Assembly: GCA_002409965.1 (NCBI GenBank)
Contig: DHON01000089.1
Coordinates: 610-13,005, forward strand
From: Firmicutes bacterium UBA5389
GTDB taxonomy: Bacteria; Bacillota; DTU025
Length of the DNA: 12,396 nt
Reading direction: 5' to 3'
Within the stretch, counting starts at the first letter, position 1, and every line of letters starts with the position of its first letter. This document shows positions 1 through 7,509 of the stretch, in pieces. The notes beneath the pieces are model-generated. The model did no database searches, was not told the DNA's origin, and saw nothing but the letters and a program-made list of their open reading frames with translations. A program made the position numbers and the translations under genes.

Positions 1-1486
1 GCATGCGCGGGGATCGACCCGGGACACCCAGCGCCCAGGTGACGGTGCGCATGGCTACCCCGCATGCGCGGGGATCGACCTGGCTATGGAAAAGAGAGCA
101 GAGGAGGGACGCCGGCTACCCCGCATGCGCGGGGATCGACCGCACACCGGCCGACTCGTCGTAGGCGCCAAAGCGGCTACCCCGCATGCGCGGGGATCGA
201 CCCGAGAAGGAGAAGGTTCAGCTCGGCATGCCGGAGGCTACCCCGCATGCGCGGGGATCGACCCCTGTATTGGCGGTGGCTGGATGAGCACGAGTAGGCT
301 ACCCCGCATGCGCGGGGATCGACCTGGGTCCGGTCTGCCTTGGCCGAGCATTCGCACGGCTACCCCGCATGCGCGGGGAGCGACCCCGGCAGGCAGCGCA
401 TTCCTCGTAGGGCTACGGGGCTACCCCGCATGCGCGGGGATCGACCCTCCTTTTTGAGAGTCACCCGTGAAGGGAAACAGGCTACCCCGCATGCGCGGGG
501 ATCGACCTGATGCAGTGCTTGGAGGAACTGCGCGCGCAGGGGCTACCCCGCATGCGCGGGGATCGACCGCCACCGAGTAACTCTTGGGCATACCCAACCC
601 TGGCTACCCCGCATGCGCGGGGATCGACCCTTTGCCGGCATTGAGGCGCTTGATGGCCAACTGGCTACCCCGCATGCGCGGGGATCGACCTCTGAGGAGC
701 TGCTGAGCCATTTGCTCGATGCGGGCTACCCCGCATGCGCGGGGATCGACCCTACGCGGACTGGGCTGCAGGCCGAGATTGAGAGGCTACCCCGCATGCG
801 CGGGGATCGACCGTCGTCAGGCTCACCGGCATTGACGCTCGCCACGGCTACCCCGCATGCGCGGGGATCGACCCGTCAGCGGGCGTGTGGGACTGAGGTC
901 CACTGGGGCTACCCCGCATGCGCGGGGATCGACCTCGCCATCCATGCCGTTGTTGCGGACATACCAGGGCTACCCCGCATGCGCGGGGATCGACCGAGGC
1001 ATACAAGCGGGAGGAAAGGGCAGGCGTGGGCTACCCCGCATGCGCGGGGATCGACCTGTGGATTACGGCATCTGTTGCGCTGCTAGTGCGGCTACCCCGC
1101 ATGCGCGGGGATCGACCTCGGCTATGTTCAGCACCGCCAGGCGGGGGCCGGGCTACCCCGCATGCGCGGGGATCGACCTCACCTGCCAGTGCTAACGCAA
1201 TCAAAATAGCCGGCTACCCCGCATGCGCGGGGATCGACCTAGACCGAGTAGACGTTGGCATAGTAACATCAAGGCTACCCCGCATGCGCGGGGATCGACC
1301 CCTACAGGTTCGTTGGGACCGACCCGCGGGGCAGGCTACCCCGCATGCGCGGGGATCGACCGCAAGCCATATCGATGATCCTCGCACAGTCCAGGGCTAC
1401 CCCGCATGCGCGGGGATCGACCCTGCTGGAAATCGAGAAGAGGATGCTGGAGAGTGGCTACCCCGCATGCGCGGGGATCGACCCCG
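1..1486 (+). CRISPR. CRISPR array, left block (type I-E-like), 25 repeats
   Basis: A partial repeat at 1-19 is followed by 24 full 28-nt repeats starting at 53, 114, 175 and so on every 61 bases to 1456. This gives 24 complete 33-nt spacers plus the first 3 nt (1484-1486) of one cut by an insertion sequence. Each repeat starts GGCTA, has a 6-bp stem CCCCGC/GCGGGG around the loop ATGC, and ends ATCGACC. This is the same layout as the E. coli type I-E repeat (stem CCCCGC/GCGGGG, 4-nt loop, GGGGAT...ACC end), which is why I call it type I-E-like and place transcription on the + strand. All copies are identical except the one at 358-385, which has T to G at 380. No two spacers are alike by eye. 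No leader or cas gene is in view; both are expected left of the window. Confidence 0.97.
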
Positions 1487-1625
1487 CCTAGGAATCTGCC
1501 CGAAATGCGCGCTGACGGAAACGTACCAGGCTCTTTGAGAACCGGATAATGGCACAATATGGGCAAGAACTGAGTTATCGCACGCTCCGAACCGCGGATT
1601 CAAGGTTTCGCGTCTCTGAAGACTC

Positions 1626-1648
1626 GGCCTGTTTGCCTTTTTCAGGCC
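1626..1648. terminator. Hairpin downstream of the IS1182 transposase
   Basis: GGCCTG (1626-1631) and CAGGCC (1643-1648) form a 6-bp perfect inverted repeat around an 11-nt T-rich loop, about 40 nt past the transposase stop codon. On the minus strand no T run follows the stem, so a classical rho-independent terminator is doubtful. It may be a transcript-end structure or a chance palindrome within the IS. Confidence 0.25.
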
Positions 1649-1686
1649 TTCTTTCGTCCAGAACCGACACTACCCCCTTGGCGTTG

Positions 1687-3162
1687 CTATCCGGTGGTTG
1701 CTGCCGATAGCCTGGCGAAGGCCTTGATGTTGAAATTGAGCGCCGCGAGAATCTCCTGGCACCACACTTTGAAGATTCCGATGTGCCTTGCATTTCTGGC
1801 TCCATGCCTCGTCAGATGGCTTATGACCATTTCGCCGTCAGACCGCTGAGCATAGAACTCCTTGAACTCCGCGGTATCCTGTTTCTTTCGTTCTGCCGCC
1901 ATCTCCGGTTCGTAAGGATGAACCGATATGGTACGGCCCACCTTGGCCCGAGTGCACTCCGTCCTGGACGGACACGCCGCGCAGTCTGAAAAACATACGA
2001 CCGCTCCCGTGCGCGACTTGATCACCGATGGGTTGAACTGCGCTTGCGAGCCTTCGGGGCAGCGAACAACTCCAGCCACCGTGTCGATGTCGAACATGCT
2101 CTTGGGATACCTTCCGTCCAGGGCGAGGCTCACCTTGATCGGCCAGTTGCAGTAGGCGCTGTCGCCCACGACTTCCTTAGGCTTCACTCCGTTAGCTTCG
2201 CACTGCTCCAGGACCTCGGGCAACGGCTTCGCATCCGGCTTGTTAGCCGCCGTCGTCACAACGGAAACGACGAAGCTTCCATCGGTTGAGATGTGCGTCT
2301 TGAAACCGTCCACTTTTGCGGAGGGCGTCTTGCGCCCATGACGCATGTCCGGGTCAGTCACTGATATCACCCTGTCCTTGGCAACGCCCTTCTTCATCTT
2401 TATCTGGCCATCTCCGTTGTCGATGTCTTGGCCGGCGATGCGCTCCAGCAGATCGGATGCATCGCTGAGATCCTTGGGCAAGGGGCGCAAAGTGCGGACG
2501 GCGGCCACGAGGTTACGCGCGTCGATCATATAAGATTCCAGAAGCCCACGTTTCTCCTCAGGATCGTCCCAGTTGATCTTGGGTTTCGAATCGGTTGCGC
2601 AGTCTTGGCGCGCAAGAACCGGCTCGAGCTCGGAGCGCAGTTCATGAAACTCAGCCACTCTGAGCAGACGAACAATCCCCTTGCGCAGAAGGGTATAAGT
2701 GTCCTGAACAGCGCCCGCCCCTCCGACCATGAAGGAGTCTACTATCTGGAGTTTATCCTCGGAGATGAGGCCCTTCTCCTTGGCTTGGGCCAACAGGTCT
2801 GCAAAGAGCGCGAATATGATGCCGGAATGCATGAACCTCGTTCGGTGGTCGCAAAGAGTCACCGCGTCGATCCCCAGGAAATCCCGGCTAACCCCCAACG
2901 CATACTTGTACCTCTCGTCGAACCGCGACTCCTCCTCGAACTCCCGGTCGGAACAACCCTTCTCAAGCTGAATCAGAAGCGCTCCGAATGTCAGCACGGG
3001 AGATACCGAAGGTCGCCCAACGCGGGAGAACAAGGGGCTAAACACCGAATCGTCGATTTGCCCAAGATACCGTTGCATCCGTGACCAATAGGAATTCTCA
3101 AGTATCGTATTGACCCACACAGCGTCCGAAAACGTGGCTTGATCATCGCGTCGACCTTGCAT
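1687..3162 (-). CDS. IS1182-family DDE transposase
   Basis: A protein of about 491 aa that would cut and paste the surrounding element. The family call rests on the overall pattern: an N-terminal region ending in the LGI-DAVTLCDHR type motif, a first acidic residue in IVDSFMV (about residue 142), the conserved TDPDMRHGRK/GFKTHIS stretch (about 270-292), the second Asp in VVGDSAYCN (about 334), a cysteine cluster C-x3-C-x2-C-x5-C (about 390-403), and a Glu in RSDGEMVISHLTRHGARNAR (about 444). The length is typical of the family and the frame is uninterrupted. I chose the ATG at 3162 because GGAGG (3171-3175) lies 8 nt upstream; an in-frame TTG at 3177 would put that Shine-Dalgarno inside the gene. 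The gene looks intact, so the element may still be mobile. Confidence 0.93.
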   Translation of the reverse strand: MQGRRDDQATFSDAVWVNTILENSYWSRMQRYLGQIDDSVFSPLFSRVGRPSVSPVLTFGALLIQLEKGCSDREFEEESRFDERYKYALGVSRDFLGIDAVTLCDHRTRFMHSGIIFALFADLLAQAKEKGLISEDKLQIVDSFMVGGAGAVQDTYTLLRKGIVRLLRVAEFHELRSELEPVLARQDCATDSKPKINWDDPEEKRGLLESYMIDARNLVAAVRTLRPLPKDLSDASDLLERIAGQDIDNGDGQIKMKKGVAKDRVISVTDPDMRHGRKTPSAKVDGFKTHISTDGSFVVSVVTTAANKPDAKPLPEVLEQCEANGVKPKEVVGDSAYCNWPIKVSLALDGRYPKSMFDIDTVAGVVRCPEGSQAQFNPSVIKSRTGAVVCFSDCAACPSRTECTRAKVGRTISVHPYEPEMAAERKKQDTAEFKEFYAQRSDGEMVISHLTRHGARNARHIGIFKVWCQEILAALNFNIKAFARLSAATTG

Positions 3163-3194
3163 GAAGCGATCCTCCAATTGCGTATTACAATGCT

Positions 3195-3200
3195 ATTATA
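3195..3200 (-). promoter_or_regulatory. Probable -10 box of the IS1182 transposase
   Basis: On the minus strand the sequence reads TATAAT, a perfect sigma70 -10 hexamer, 32 nt upstream of the transposase ATG at 3162. No good -35 hexamer sits at the usual spacing, so it may be a weak or extended promoter. The assignment is inferred from position and consensus only. Confidence 0.4.
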
Positions 3201-3333
3201 CTACAATTGGAGCGCAAAATGGAGGACTATGTTACGAGATCGAGAGAAGTTTTCTCGCTGTCAAGCGGCCTCAGACCGCCTGTCGTCACTGACAGTCGGT
3301 CCGTTCACGGGAGTTTTCGAGCAGATTCCTAGG

Positions 3334-3540
3334 AGTTCGGCTATTGTTTCGACGAATGGCTACCCCGCATGCGCGGGGATCGACCCGATTTGTGCAGACG
3401 CCGATGAGGTTGCGGAAGGGCTATCCCGCATGCGCGGGGATCGACCCGATGTGTGCGTTCTCCGCGCGGGTAGCATCAGGGCTACCCCGCATGCGCGGGG
3501 ATCGACCCGAGACATGAATGGGGTCGATGCCGTGCTCACC
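3334..3540 (+). CRISPR. CRISPR array, right (leader-distal) block after the IS
   Basis: Positions 3334-3357 are the last 24 nt of the spacer interrupted by the insertion sequence. Repeats follow at 3358-3385, 3419-3446 (one change, C to T at 3424) and 3480-3507, still at the 61-base period, with 33-nt spacers at 3386-3418 and 3447-3479. The next 33 nt, 3508-3540, would be a further spacer if the weak match beginning exactly in phase at 3541 (GGCGGCTCCGCCT against GGCTACCCCGCAT, 9 of 13) is a degenerate terminal repeat. Repeat decay concentrated here fits this being the old, leader-distal end of an array transcribed on the + strand. Confidence 0.93.
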
Positions 3541-3802
3541 GGCGGCTCCGCCTCATCTCTTGCAGGAAGATGCTTGCAAAGGGTATGGAAGAAGCGGTCG
3601 ATCTCGCCACGTACATGGGTTGGCGTACAAACCATGACATCTTGACCCGGGCTTGTCAGACCCCGCTAGACGCAGGTACATCGCGAAGCCCCTGAGTATG
3701 GCCACTTTGATGGACGACCCATATCTCGGCGTAAAACTGTCGCAGTTGAGTTGTATTATCTAGCTAGCATTGCATGTTCTACATACGGGGGAGTGCAGGA
3801 TC
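3541..3802. other. Intergenic region between CRISPR array and RCC1 gene
   Basis: No supported gene lies here. At 3541 there is a weak, in-phase match to the 5' half of the CRISPR repeat (see the array entry). A 41-codon frame begins with ATG at 3570 and ends at 3695, but its ribosome-binding site is poor and I recognise no family. The stretch just before 3803 is A/T-richer and contains TATTAT at about 3755, but I see no convincing promoter pair. A GGGGGAG Shine-Dalgarno at about 3787-3793 belongs to the following gene. Confidence 0.5.
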
Positions 3803-4648
3803 ATGAGACGAAAAGTCACGAGTATCGTCACTGCTACCGCTGCTATGGTAGTGATCGCAGCTCTCCTTGCCCTTCCGGCGTCTGGCGCAGCGCCGAATCC
3901 GATTGTTCGCATCAGGGCCAACGGTTCCAATTCGGCTGCGGTGAGGGCCGGAGGCGATCTGCGGGTTTGGGGCTACAACTATGTTGGCCAGGTAGGGGAC
4001 GGGACGAAGGAGAACAACAGGAACGCGCCAATCAACGTGCAGGGAATTGGGAAGGTCGTTGACATCGCGGTTGGCTACACCCATACTTTGGCCTTGGCCC
4101 AGGATGGCTCGGTATACGCCTGGGGAGACAACGAGTACGGGCAGTTGGGCGTCGAAGGCTGCCAGTGCAGCACGGTTCCAGTCAAGGTGCTGGGGCTGGA
4201 GGACGTAGTGGCCATTTCTGCTGCTGGGCACAGCATCGCGCTCAAGTCGGACGGGACGGTATGGTGCTGGGGTGACGGGAGGTTTGGGCAACTGGGCAAC
4301 GGCGCTCGCGTCAGCAAGCCCACTCCCGTTAGGGCCGAGGCACTCGGCGATGTGGTGTTTGTCGAAGCCGCCTGGTACATGAGTTATGCGGTAAAGAGTG
4401 ACGGCACGCTGTGGGTCTGGGGGCAAAATGCCTCGGGCCAGCTTGGGAGGGACCTGGATAAGTACATATTCAGGCCTGTTCGGAACTGCGACATAGAGGG
4501 TGTCCATCGCGTAACAGGCGGAATAAGCTACAGCATAGCCCTGAAAGAGGACGGCACCGTCTGGACATGGGGCAAGGACGAAAAGGGCCAGCTCGGCGAT
4601 AAGTCCTTTGAGGGCAGGGCCAAGCCGGTCAAGGTCACAATGAAATAG
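3803..4648 (+). CDS. Secreted RCC1-repeat (beta-propeller) protein
   Basis: A protein of 281 aa with an N-terminal signal peptide: a basic start MRRK, a hydrophobic core to about residue 24, and a cleavage site near ALPASGA (29/30). The rest is built from RCC1 repeats. Five copies of the WG-x-(N/D/K)-x3-GQ-(L/V)-G motif have their Trp at about residues 54, 107, 156, 206 and 256, a spacing of 49-53 residues, each preceded by a (A/V)LK-x-DG-(S/T)-V type strand. RCC1 repeats fold into a beta-propeller, usually of seven blades, so this short version may be an incomplete propeller or may assemble differently. In bacteria such exported proteins are mostly uncharacterised; binding to a protein or surface partner is likely but not shown. 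The start is the ATG at 3803 with GGGGGAG about 10 nt upstream. The gene is convergent with the TPR gene that ends at 4707. Confidence 0.9.
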   Translation: MRRKVTSIVTATAAMVVIAALLALPASGAAPNPIVRIRANGSNSAAVRAGGDLRVWGYNYVGQVGDGTKENNRNAPINVQGIGKVVDIAVGYTHTLALAQDGSVYAWGDNEYGQLGVEGCQCSTVPVKVLGLEDVVAISAAGHSIALKSDGTVWCWGDGRFGQLGNGARVSKPTPVRAEALGDVVFVEAAWYMSYAVKSDGTLWVWGQNASGQLGRDLDKYIFRPVRNCDIEGVHRVTGGISYSIALKEDGTVWTWGKDEKGQLGDKSFEGRAKPVKVTMK

Positions 4649-4649
4649 C

Positions 4650-4666
4650 TGCGGCAAGACGCCGCA
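4650..4666. terminator. Hairpin between two convergent genes
   Basis: TGCGGC (4650-4655) and GCCGCA (4661-4666) form a perfect 6-bp stem around AAGAC, immediately after the RCC1 stop codon and 41 nt before the end of the convergent TPR gene. There is no T tail on either strand, so the call as a terminator rests on position alone. Confidence 0.3.
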
Positions 4667-4706
4667 TGTATCCGGAACGAGTGGGCGTCGGCTACCCGAG
4701 CCCGCC

Positions 4707-6818
4707 CTACTGCTCAATCCCGAAGCTTGACGTTGTTTGGGTTCTTGGCCCTGCTATGGAGCCGAGGTTGGCCGATCCTTCGAGGGACTGGCCGGCCGAC
4801 AGCGGACCCATGCCTGTCTTCATCCCGAACTCTCCCTTATCGGTCCAGCCGGTGAAATTGCCGTCCCTGTCAAAGCGGAGCGTCACACCGCCCTTGGCCG
4901 ATAGCTCACCCTTCATGGGACCGATCCCGGCGCCTGCCTTGGCTCCTACTAGTACGCTGATCTCCGATTCGCCTGTCTTGAAGTTCTGTTTGTACGAGCC
5001 GCCGACCCCCGCCAGGAACTCGAGTTCCCAGCTATCGCAATCCACGCCAAATGACGCAGGGCCGATGCCGAACGTAAGCTTGTTCTTGAGCCCACACTTC
5101 TTGGCTTCCTTCTTCGGTATGGTTAGCTCCCCGACGGGTTGCGGCCTGAATTGGCTCAAGTCCTCGTCTTTGCCGGCTATTGGGGCGATGTAGTCGGCAA
5201 GCGCGTAGCTTTGCGGGAGTGTCGAGAAGTCCAGGGCCATTGGCAAGAAGGATGAGTATACAGTAAGCTCCCGAATCTTGTTGACGTAGTCCATCGCGTC
5301 CTGGTCGTATATGCCGGCAGTCACCTGATCCGACATCTTCCAGTACTCCAGAAGCAGCGACTTCAGACGACCGTAGGATTCGAGCGTGAGGTCTCTCCAC
5401 GCGTAGAAGTGCGAGTCGGCGATCTGGCCTCCCAGCTTGTTGATGGTCTGGGCGAGTACCTTTGCTTCGTATATATCATTTGCTAGAATCTTCTGCTCTA
5501 GATTCTTGTACTGTCCGCCCTCTTTCAGGTCGGTCATCTCACGTTCGTACCGCTCATCTATCTGTCTGCGGCGGTCGGCGCTTTGGGTGAGTTCTTGCGC
5601 GATCATATCCGCATAGTAGTCGTTTACCAGCTCCAGCATGAAGAGCTTCTGCCCGTACCCGGGCTTCAGCTGTATGCCCTGGGGAAGGCTGCTGGGTGAA
5701 TCGCCATCCCACTCGCCCTCACTACCCCAGTCATCTTCACCCCACGATTCGCCGTAGTCTTCCCATTCGTCACTATCCCAGTCGTCGCTTCCGGACGAAG
5801 AGTCGCTGGGCATCTGATCAAATGAGCCATCGCCCATGCCCCTGGCCAGTTCTTCGGGATGATACTGCGCCGCGAATTCGAGCGCGCCGATGAGGCCCTC
5901 CCTCATGATCCGCTGGGTCAGGGGCTGAAGGCCGGGCGCTGCGGCCAAGAAGTCCATGCGACTTCCCCACTTCGGGAGAGTCGGCAGTATTAGCCGATCG
6001 GCCTGGGGAAGGGCGTCATCTCCAGGCTGATCGAGTGAACCATCGCCATCATGCGAATCGGTCATGTCCTCGTCTATGATGACGTCCCAGAAGGGCCCGC
6101 CGACTGAGCCACCGCATCCCTTCGCCCCCAGGTACACCTGACGCATCGAAGGCACAAAACCACCGCGAGCGGCTTTGGCGAGCTCAGCCATGGCCAAGTC
6201 GCCGTTGCCCCGTTTGACCCAGATGATGCTCATGCCGTAGTGAGCAGCTTCGAAGTCGGCATCGTAGGCGATGGCTTTTGTGTAGGCAAGCTGCGCTTCG
6301 CCGAGCATGCCCTTGTCAAGATACGAGTTGCCCAGGTTGGTCAGGATGACCGGGGAGTAGGGCGCAAGGTTATCGGCATGCAGTAGCGACTCGATCGATT
6401 CGTCAAGCCGCCCAATGGATCGCAGTATGGCCGCGAAGTTGTTGACTGCCAGAGGGTCATTGGGCGCAGCCTGGGCAGCCGCAGCGGCGAGCACGATGGG
6501 CATATACTGAGATGAGGCTGTGGCCGAGACGATCACCGCCGCCGATGAGGTTTCTCTCGCGCGTTCCAGCACGCCGGCTCGACCGGGGCCAAGGCTTGCG
6601 ATCCGGTCATCGACATGGCCTCTCTCGTCAGGGTCGAGCCCGCCGTAGTACTCGTCCAGGATTCTCTGAGTCAATGCAGTAAAAGCCTCGGCTGTCGGGT
6701 CCTGCGTGGAACCCTGCCCAGTGGCTGCCCATGCTCCGGTTGCTCCGGCTGCGAGAAGACAGCACATTGCACACACAATAGCCATGGTTCTGGCGGCCAA
6801 TCTCAGTCTCGCTGTCAT
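4707..6818 (-). CDS. Large exported TPR protein with acidic linker and Gly-rich C-terminus
   Basis: A protein of 703 aa that I cannot match to a named family. Residues 1-31 form a signal peptide ending near GATGAWA; the Cys residues in its core do not make a lipobox. Residues about 106-219 hold TPR-like helical pairs with typical spacing (for example NNFAAILRSIGRLDES and VILTNLGNSYLDKGMLGEAQ), suggesting protein binding outside the membrane. Residues about 339-376 are almost all Asp, Glu, Ser, Gly and Trp. A helical, charged stretch follows (about 385-480). The last 120 or so residues are Gly-rich with alternating polar and hydrophobic residues, as in beta-sheet or barrel-like domains, and include two Cys that could pair. 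The ATG at 6818 was chosen because it begins the signal peptide and has GAGAG just upstream; an in-frame ATG at 6866 would add 16 residues. It is convergent with the RCC1 gene, so joint function is only a guess. Confidence 0.8.
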   Translation of the reverse strand: MTARLRLAARTMAIVCAMCCLLAAGATGAWAATGQGSTQDPTAEAFTALTQRILDEYYGGLDPDERGHVDDRIASLGPGRAGVLERARETSSAAVIVSATASSQYMPIVLAAAAAQAAPNDPLAVNNFAAILRSIGRLDESIESLLHADNLAPYSPVILTNLGNSYLDKGMLGEAQLAYTKAIAYDADFEAAHYGMSIIWVKRGNGDLAMAELAKAARGGFVPSMRQVYLGAKGCGGSVGGPFWDVIIDEDMTDSHDGDGSLDQPGDDALPQADRLILPTLPKWGSRMDFLAAAPGLQPLTQRIMREGLIGALEFAAQYHPEELARGMGDGSFDQMPSDSSSGSDDWDSDEWEDYGESWGEDDWGSEGEWDGDSPSSLPQGIQLKPGYGQKLFMLELVNDYYADMIAQELTQSADRRRQIDERYEREMTDLKEGGQYKNLEQKILANDIYEAKVLAQTINKLGGQIADSHFYAWRDLTLESYGRLKSLLLEYWKMSDQVTAGIYDQDAMDYVNKIRELTVYSSFLPMALDFSTLPQSYALADYIAPIAGKDEDLSQFRPQPVGELTIPKKEAKKCGLKNKLTFGIGPASFGVDCDSWELEFLAGVGGSYKQNFKTGESEISVLVGAKAGAGIGPMKGELSAKGGVTLRFDRDGNFTGWTDKGEFGMKTGMGPLSAGQSLEGSANLGSIAGPRTQTTSSFGIEQ

Positions 6819-6862
6819 AGTGCTCTCAGCGCTCCCATCCGTCGAAATACTCGGGCATCTTC

Positions 6863-7081
6863 TCATTCGCGCAACACCGGGGCAAATCCTCCAGCCAACA
6901 TCGCATTTTCGGCAGGGGCGCCTCCGCGGCGCAGGGAAGACGCCTCGGCGATTATGTGCTGTTCGCGGCGGTTTGCTTTCTGTCTTTTCTTCAGATTGCG
7001 GCGGTGTCGGTAGTTGCTGACGACCTTGCGATGGAGCTCGGGCTCGACAGTGTGGGGTTGCGTCTCAGTCGTCGGGGTTCT
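6863..7081 (-). pseudogene. Start-less coding fragment upstream of the TPR gene
   Basis: A minus-strand frame of 72 codons ends with TGA at 6863-6865, overlapping by 2 nt the alternative ATG (6866) of the TPR gene. The encoded stretch is rich in Arg and Lys (for example NYRHRRNLKKRQKANRR), followed by an Ala/Gly-rich tail. It has no ATG, GTG or TTG in its first two thirds and is closed upstream by TGA at 7082-7084. I do not recognise a family. It reads like the tail of a decayed gene whose start is lost or out of frame; it could also be chance open frame in G+C-rich DNA. Confidence 0.35.
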
Positions 7082-7169
7082 TCATAGCGTATGCGCTGGT
7101 GCAGGGCTTCTTTGCGATAGGGCCGGGCCCGAACGTGTGAGCGCCGGCGCGCGGGGGCTCGCTGCCGAC

Positions 7170-7373
7170 ATGATCGTGTTCTTCGCCCGGAGGATGAAGA
7201 TGGTTGCGAAGTCCAAGCTTCTCAAGCTGCTCCGGTACTCGGACTTCCTAGCATATCGGCGTAGGTTCAAGTCAACCATCGGGATGGCCTATTGCCGCAA
7301 TTGCTACCGAGAGAGGGTTACCGGCCTGCAGAGGGGCCTGCCCAAGGATGCGCGGGACATCTCTGGCCCCTGA
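7170..7373 (+). pseudogene. Fragment of a Panacea/DUF4065 (SocA-like antitoxin) domain
   Basis: The frame encodes about 67 residues. Residues of the type KSKLLKLLRYSDFLAYR, followed by KSTIGMAYCRN, match the signature start of the Panacea/DUF4065 domain known from SocA and related antitoxins (pattern: KL-x-K-(L/I)L-x-(Y/F)-(S/A)D-x-LAYR...KSITG...Y...GPV). The expected GPV motif is not found; the frame continues with unrelated residues and stops, so roughly the C-terminal 100 residues of the domain are missing. The ATG at 7200 has GGAGG at 7189-7193, so the fragment may still have a usable start, while the frame is open further upstream. It lies 490 bp before the Fic gene in the same orientation. 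Given the truncation I call it a remnant. Family match is by eye. Confidence 0.6.
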
Positions 7374-7509
7374 AGGCGTGATGTGGCCATAATGAGAATG
7401 CAGGCGATGCCCGCAATCTCTGGTTGTGGAGCCGCTGCGTATCTTCGGTTCAGCCCTGACCGGCGCTTTCCTCGTTAGGCCGCGTTTTTCAAGCCGCGCA
7501 GGGCATGCA
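7374..7509. other. Non-coding gap between two gene remnants
   Basis: Nothing recognisable: no sustained frame with family resemblance on either strand and no clear hairpin with a T tail. It separates the Panacea fragment from the convergent TPR fragment. Confidence 0.4.

Larger units (their letters stand above)
1487..3333 (-). mobile_element. IS1182-family insertion sequence inside a CRISPR spacer
   Basis: The element carries one transposase gene on the minus strand. Its ends are inverted repeats: the left end reads CCTAGGAATCTGCCCGAAA from 1487, and the right end read inward from 3333 gives CCTAGGAATCTGCTCGAAA (18 of 19 identical). CCTAGG occurs at both junctions (1487-1492 and 3328-3333) and is itself palindromic, so it can be read as a 6-bp target duplication or partly as terminal repeat. 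Collapsing one copy joins 1484-1486 and 3334-3357 into a spacer of exactly 33 nt, the array's invariant spacer length, so the insertion was precise. Without the duplicated site the element is about 1835 bp. The transposase is oriented against the inferred direction of array transcription. Confidence 0.93.

Noticed and set aside
630..845. Spacers at 630-662 and 813-845 share the 10-mer CCGGCATTGA
   Set aside because: A single 10-nt match among 27 spacers in G+C-rich DNA is plausible by chance, and the rest of the spacers differ.
64..1603. Many long open frames on both strands across the CRISPR array, with proteins full of RMRGDRP, PHARGST and PACAGID motifs
   Set aside because: The 61-base period is one more than a multiple of three, so each repeat is read in successive frames and gives these three motifs in turn. 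The frames are products of the repeat, with no start signals or family match.
2428..3084. 218-codon plus-strand frame opposite the IS1182 transposase
   Set aside because: It is antisense to an intact transposase with a strong family signature and shows no domain or start signal.
3360..3645. Open frames on both strands through the right-hand array block (3139-3645 plus, 3360-3635 minus)
   Set aside because: They carry the same repeat-derived motifs and otherwise resemble nothing. No ribosome-binding site supports them.
3779..4717. 312-codon minus-strand frame opposite the RCC1 gene
   Set aside because: It is an antisense shadow of a clear RCC1-repeat gene in G+C-rich DNA, with Pro/Arg-rich, domain-free sequence.
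7347..7362. ATGCGCGGG-ACATC resembling part of the CRISPR repeat
   Set aside because: Only about 9 consecutive bases match, there is no stem and no periodic partner. Treated as chance.
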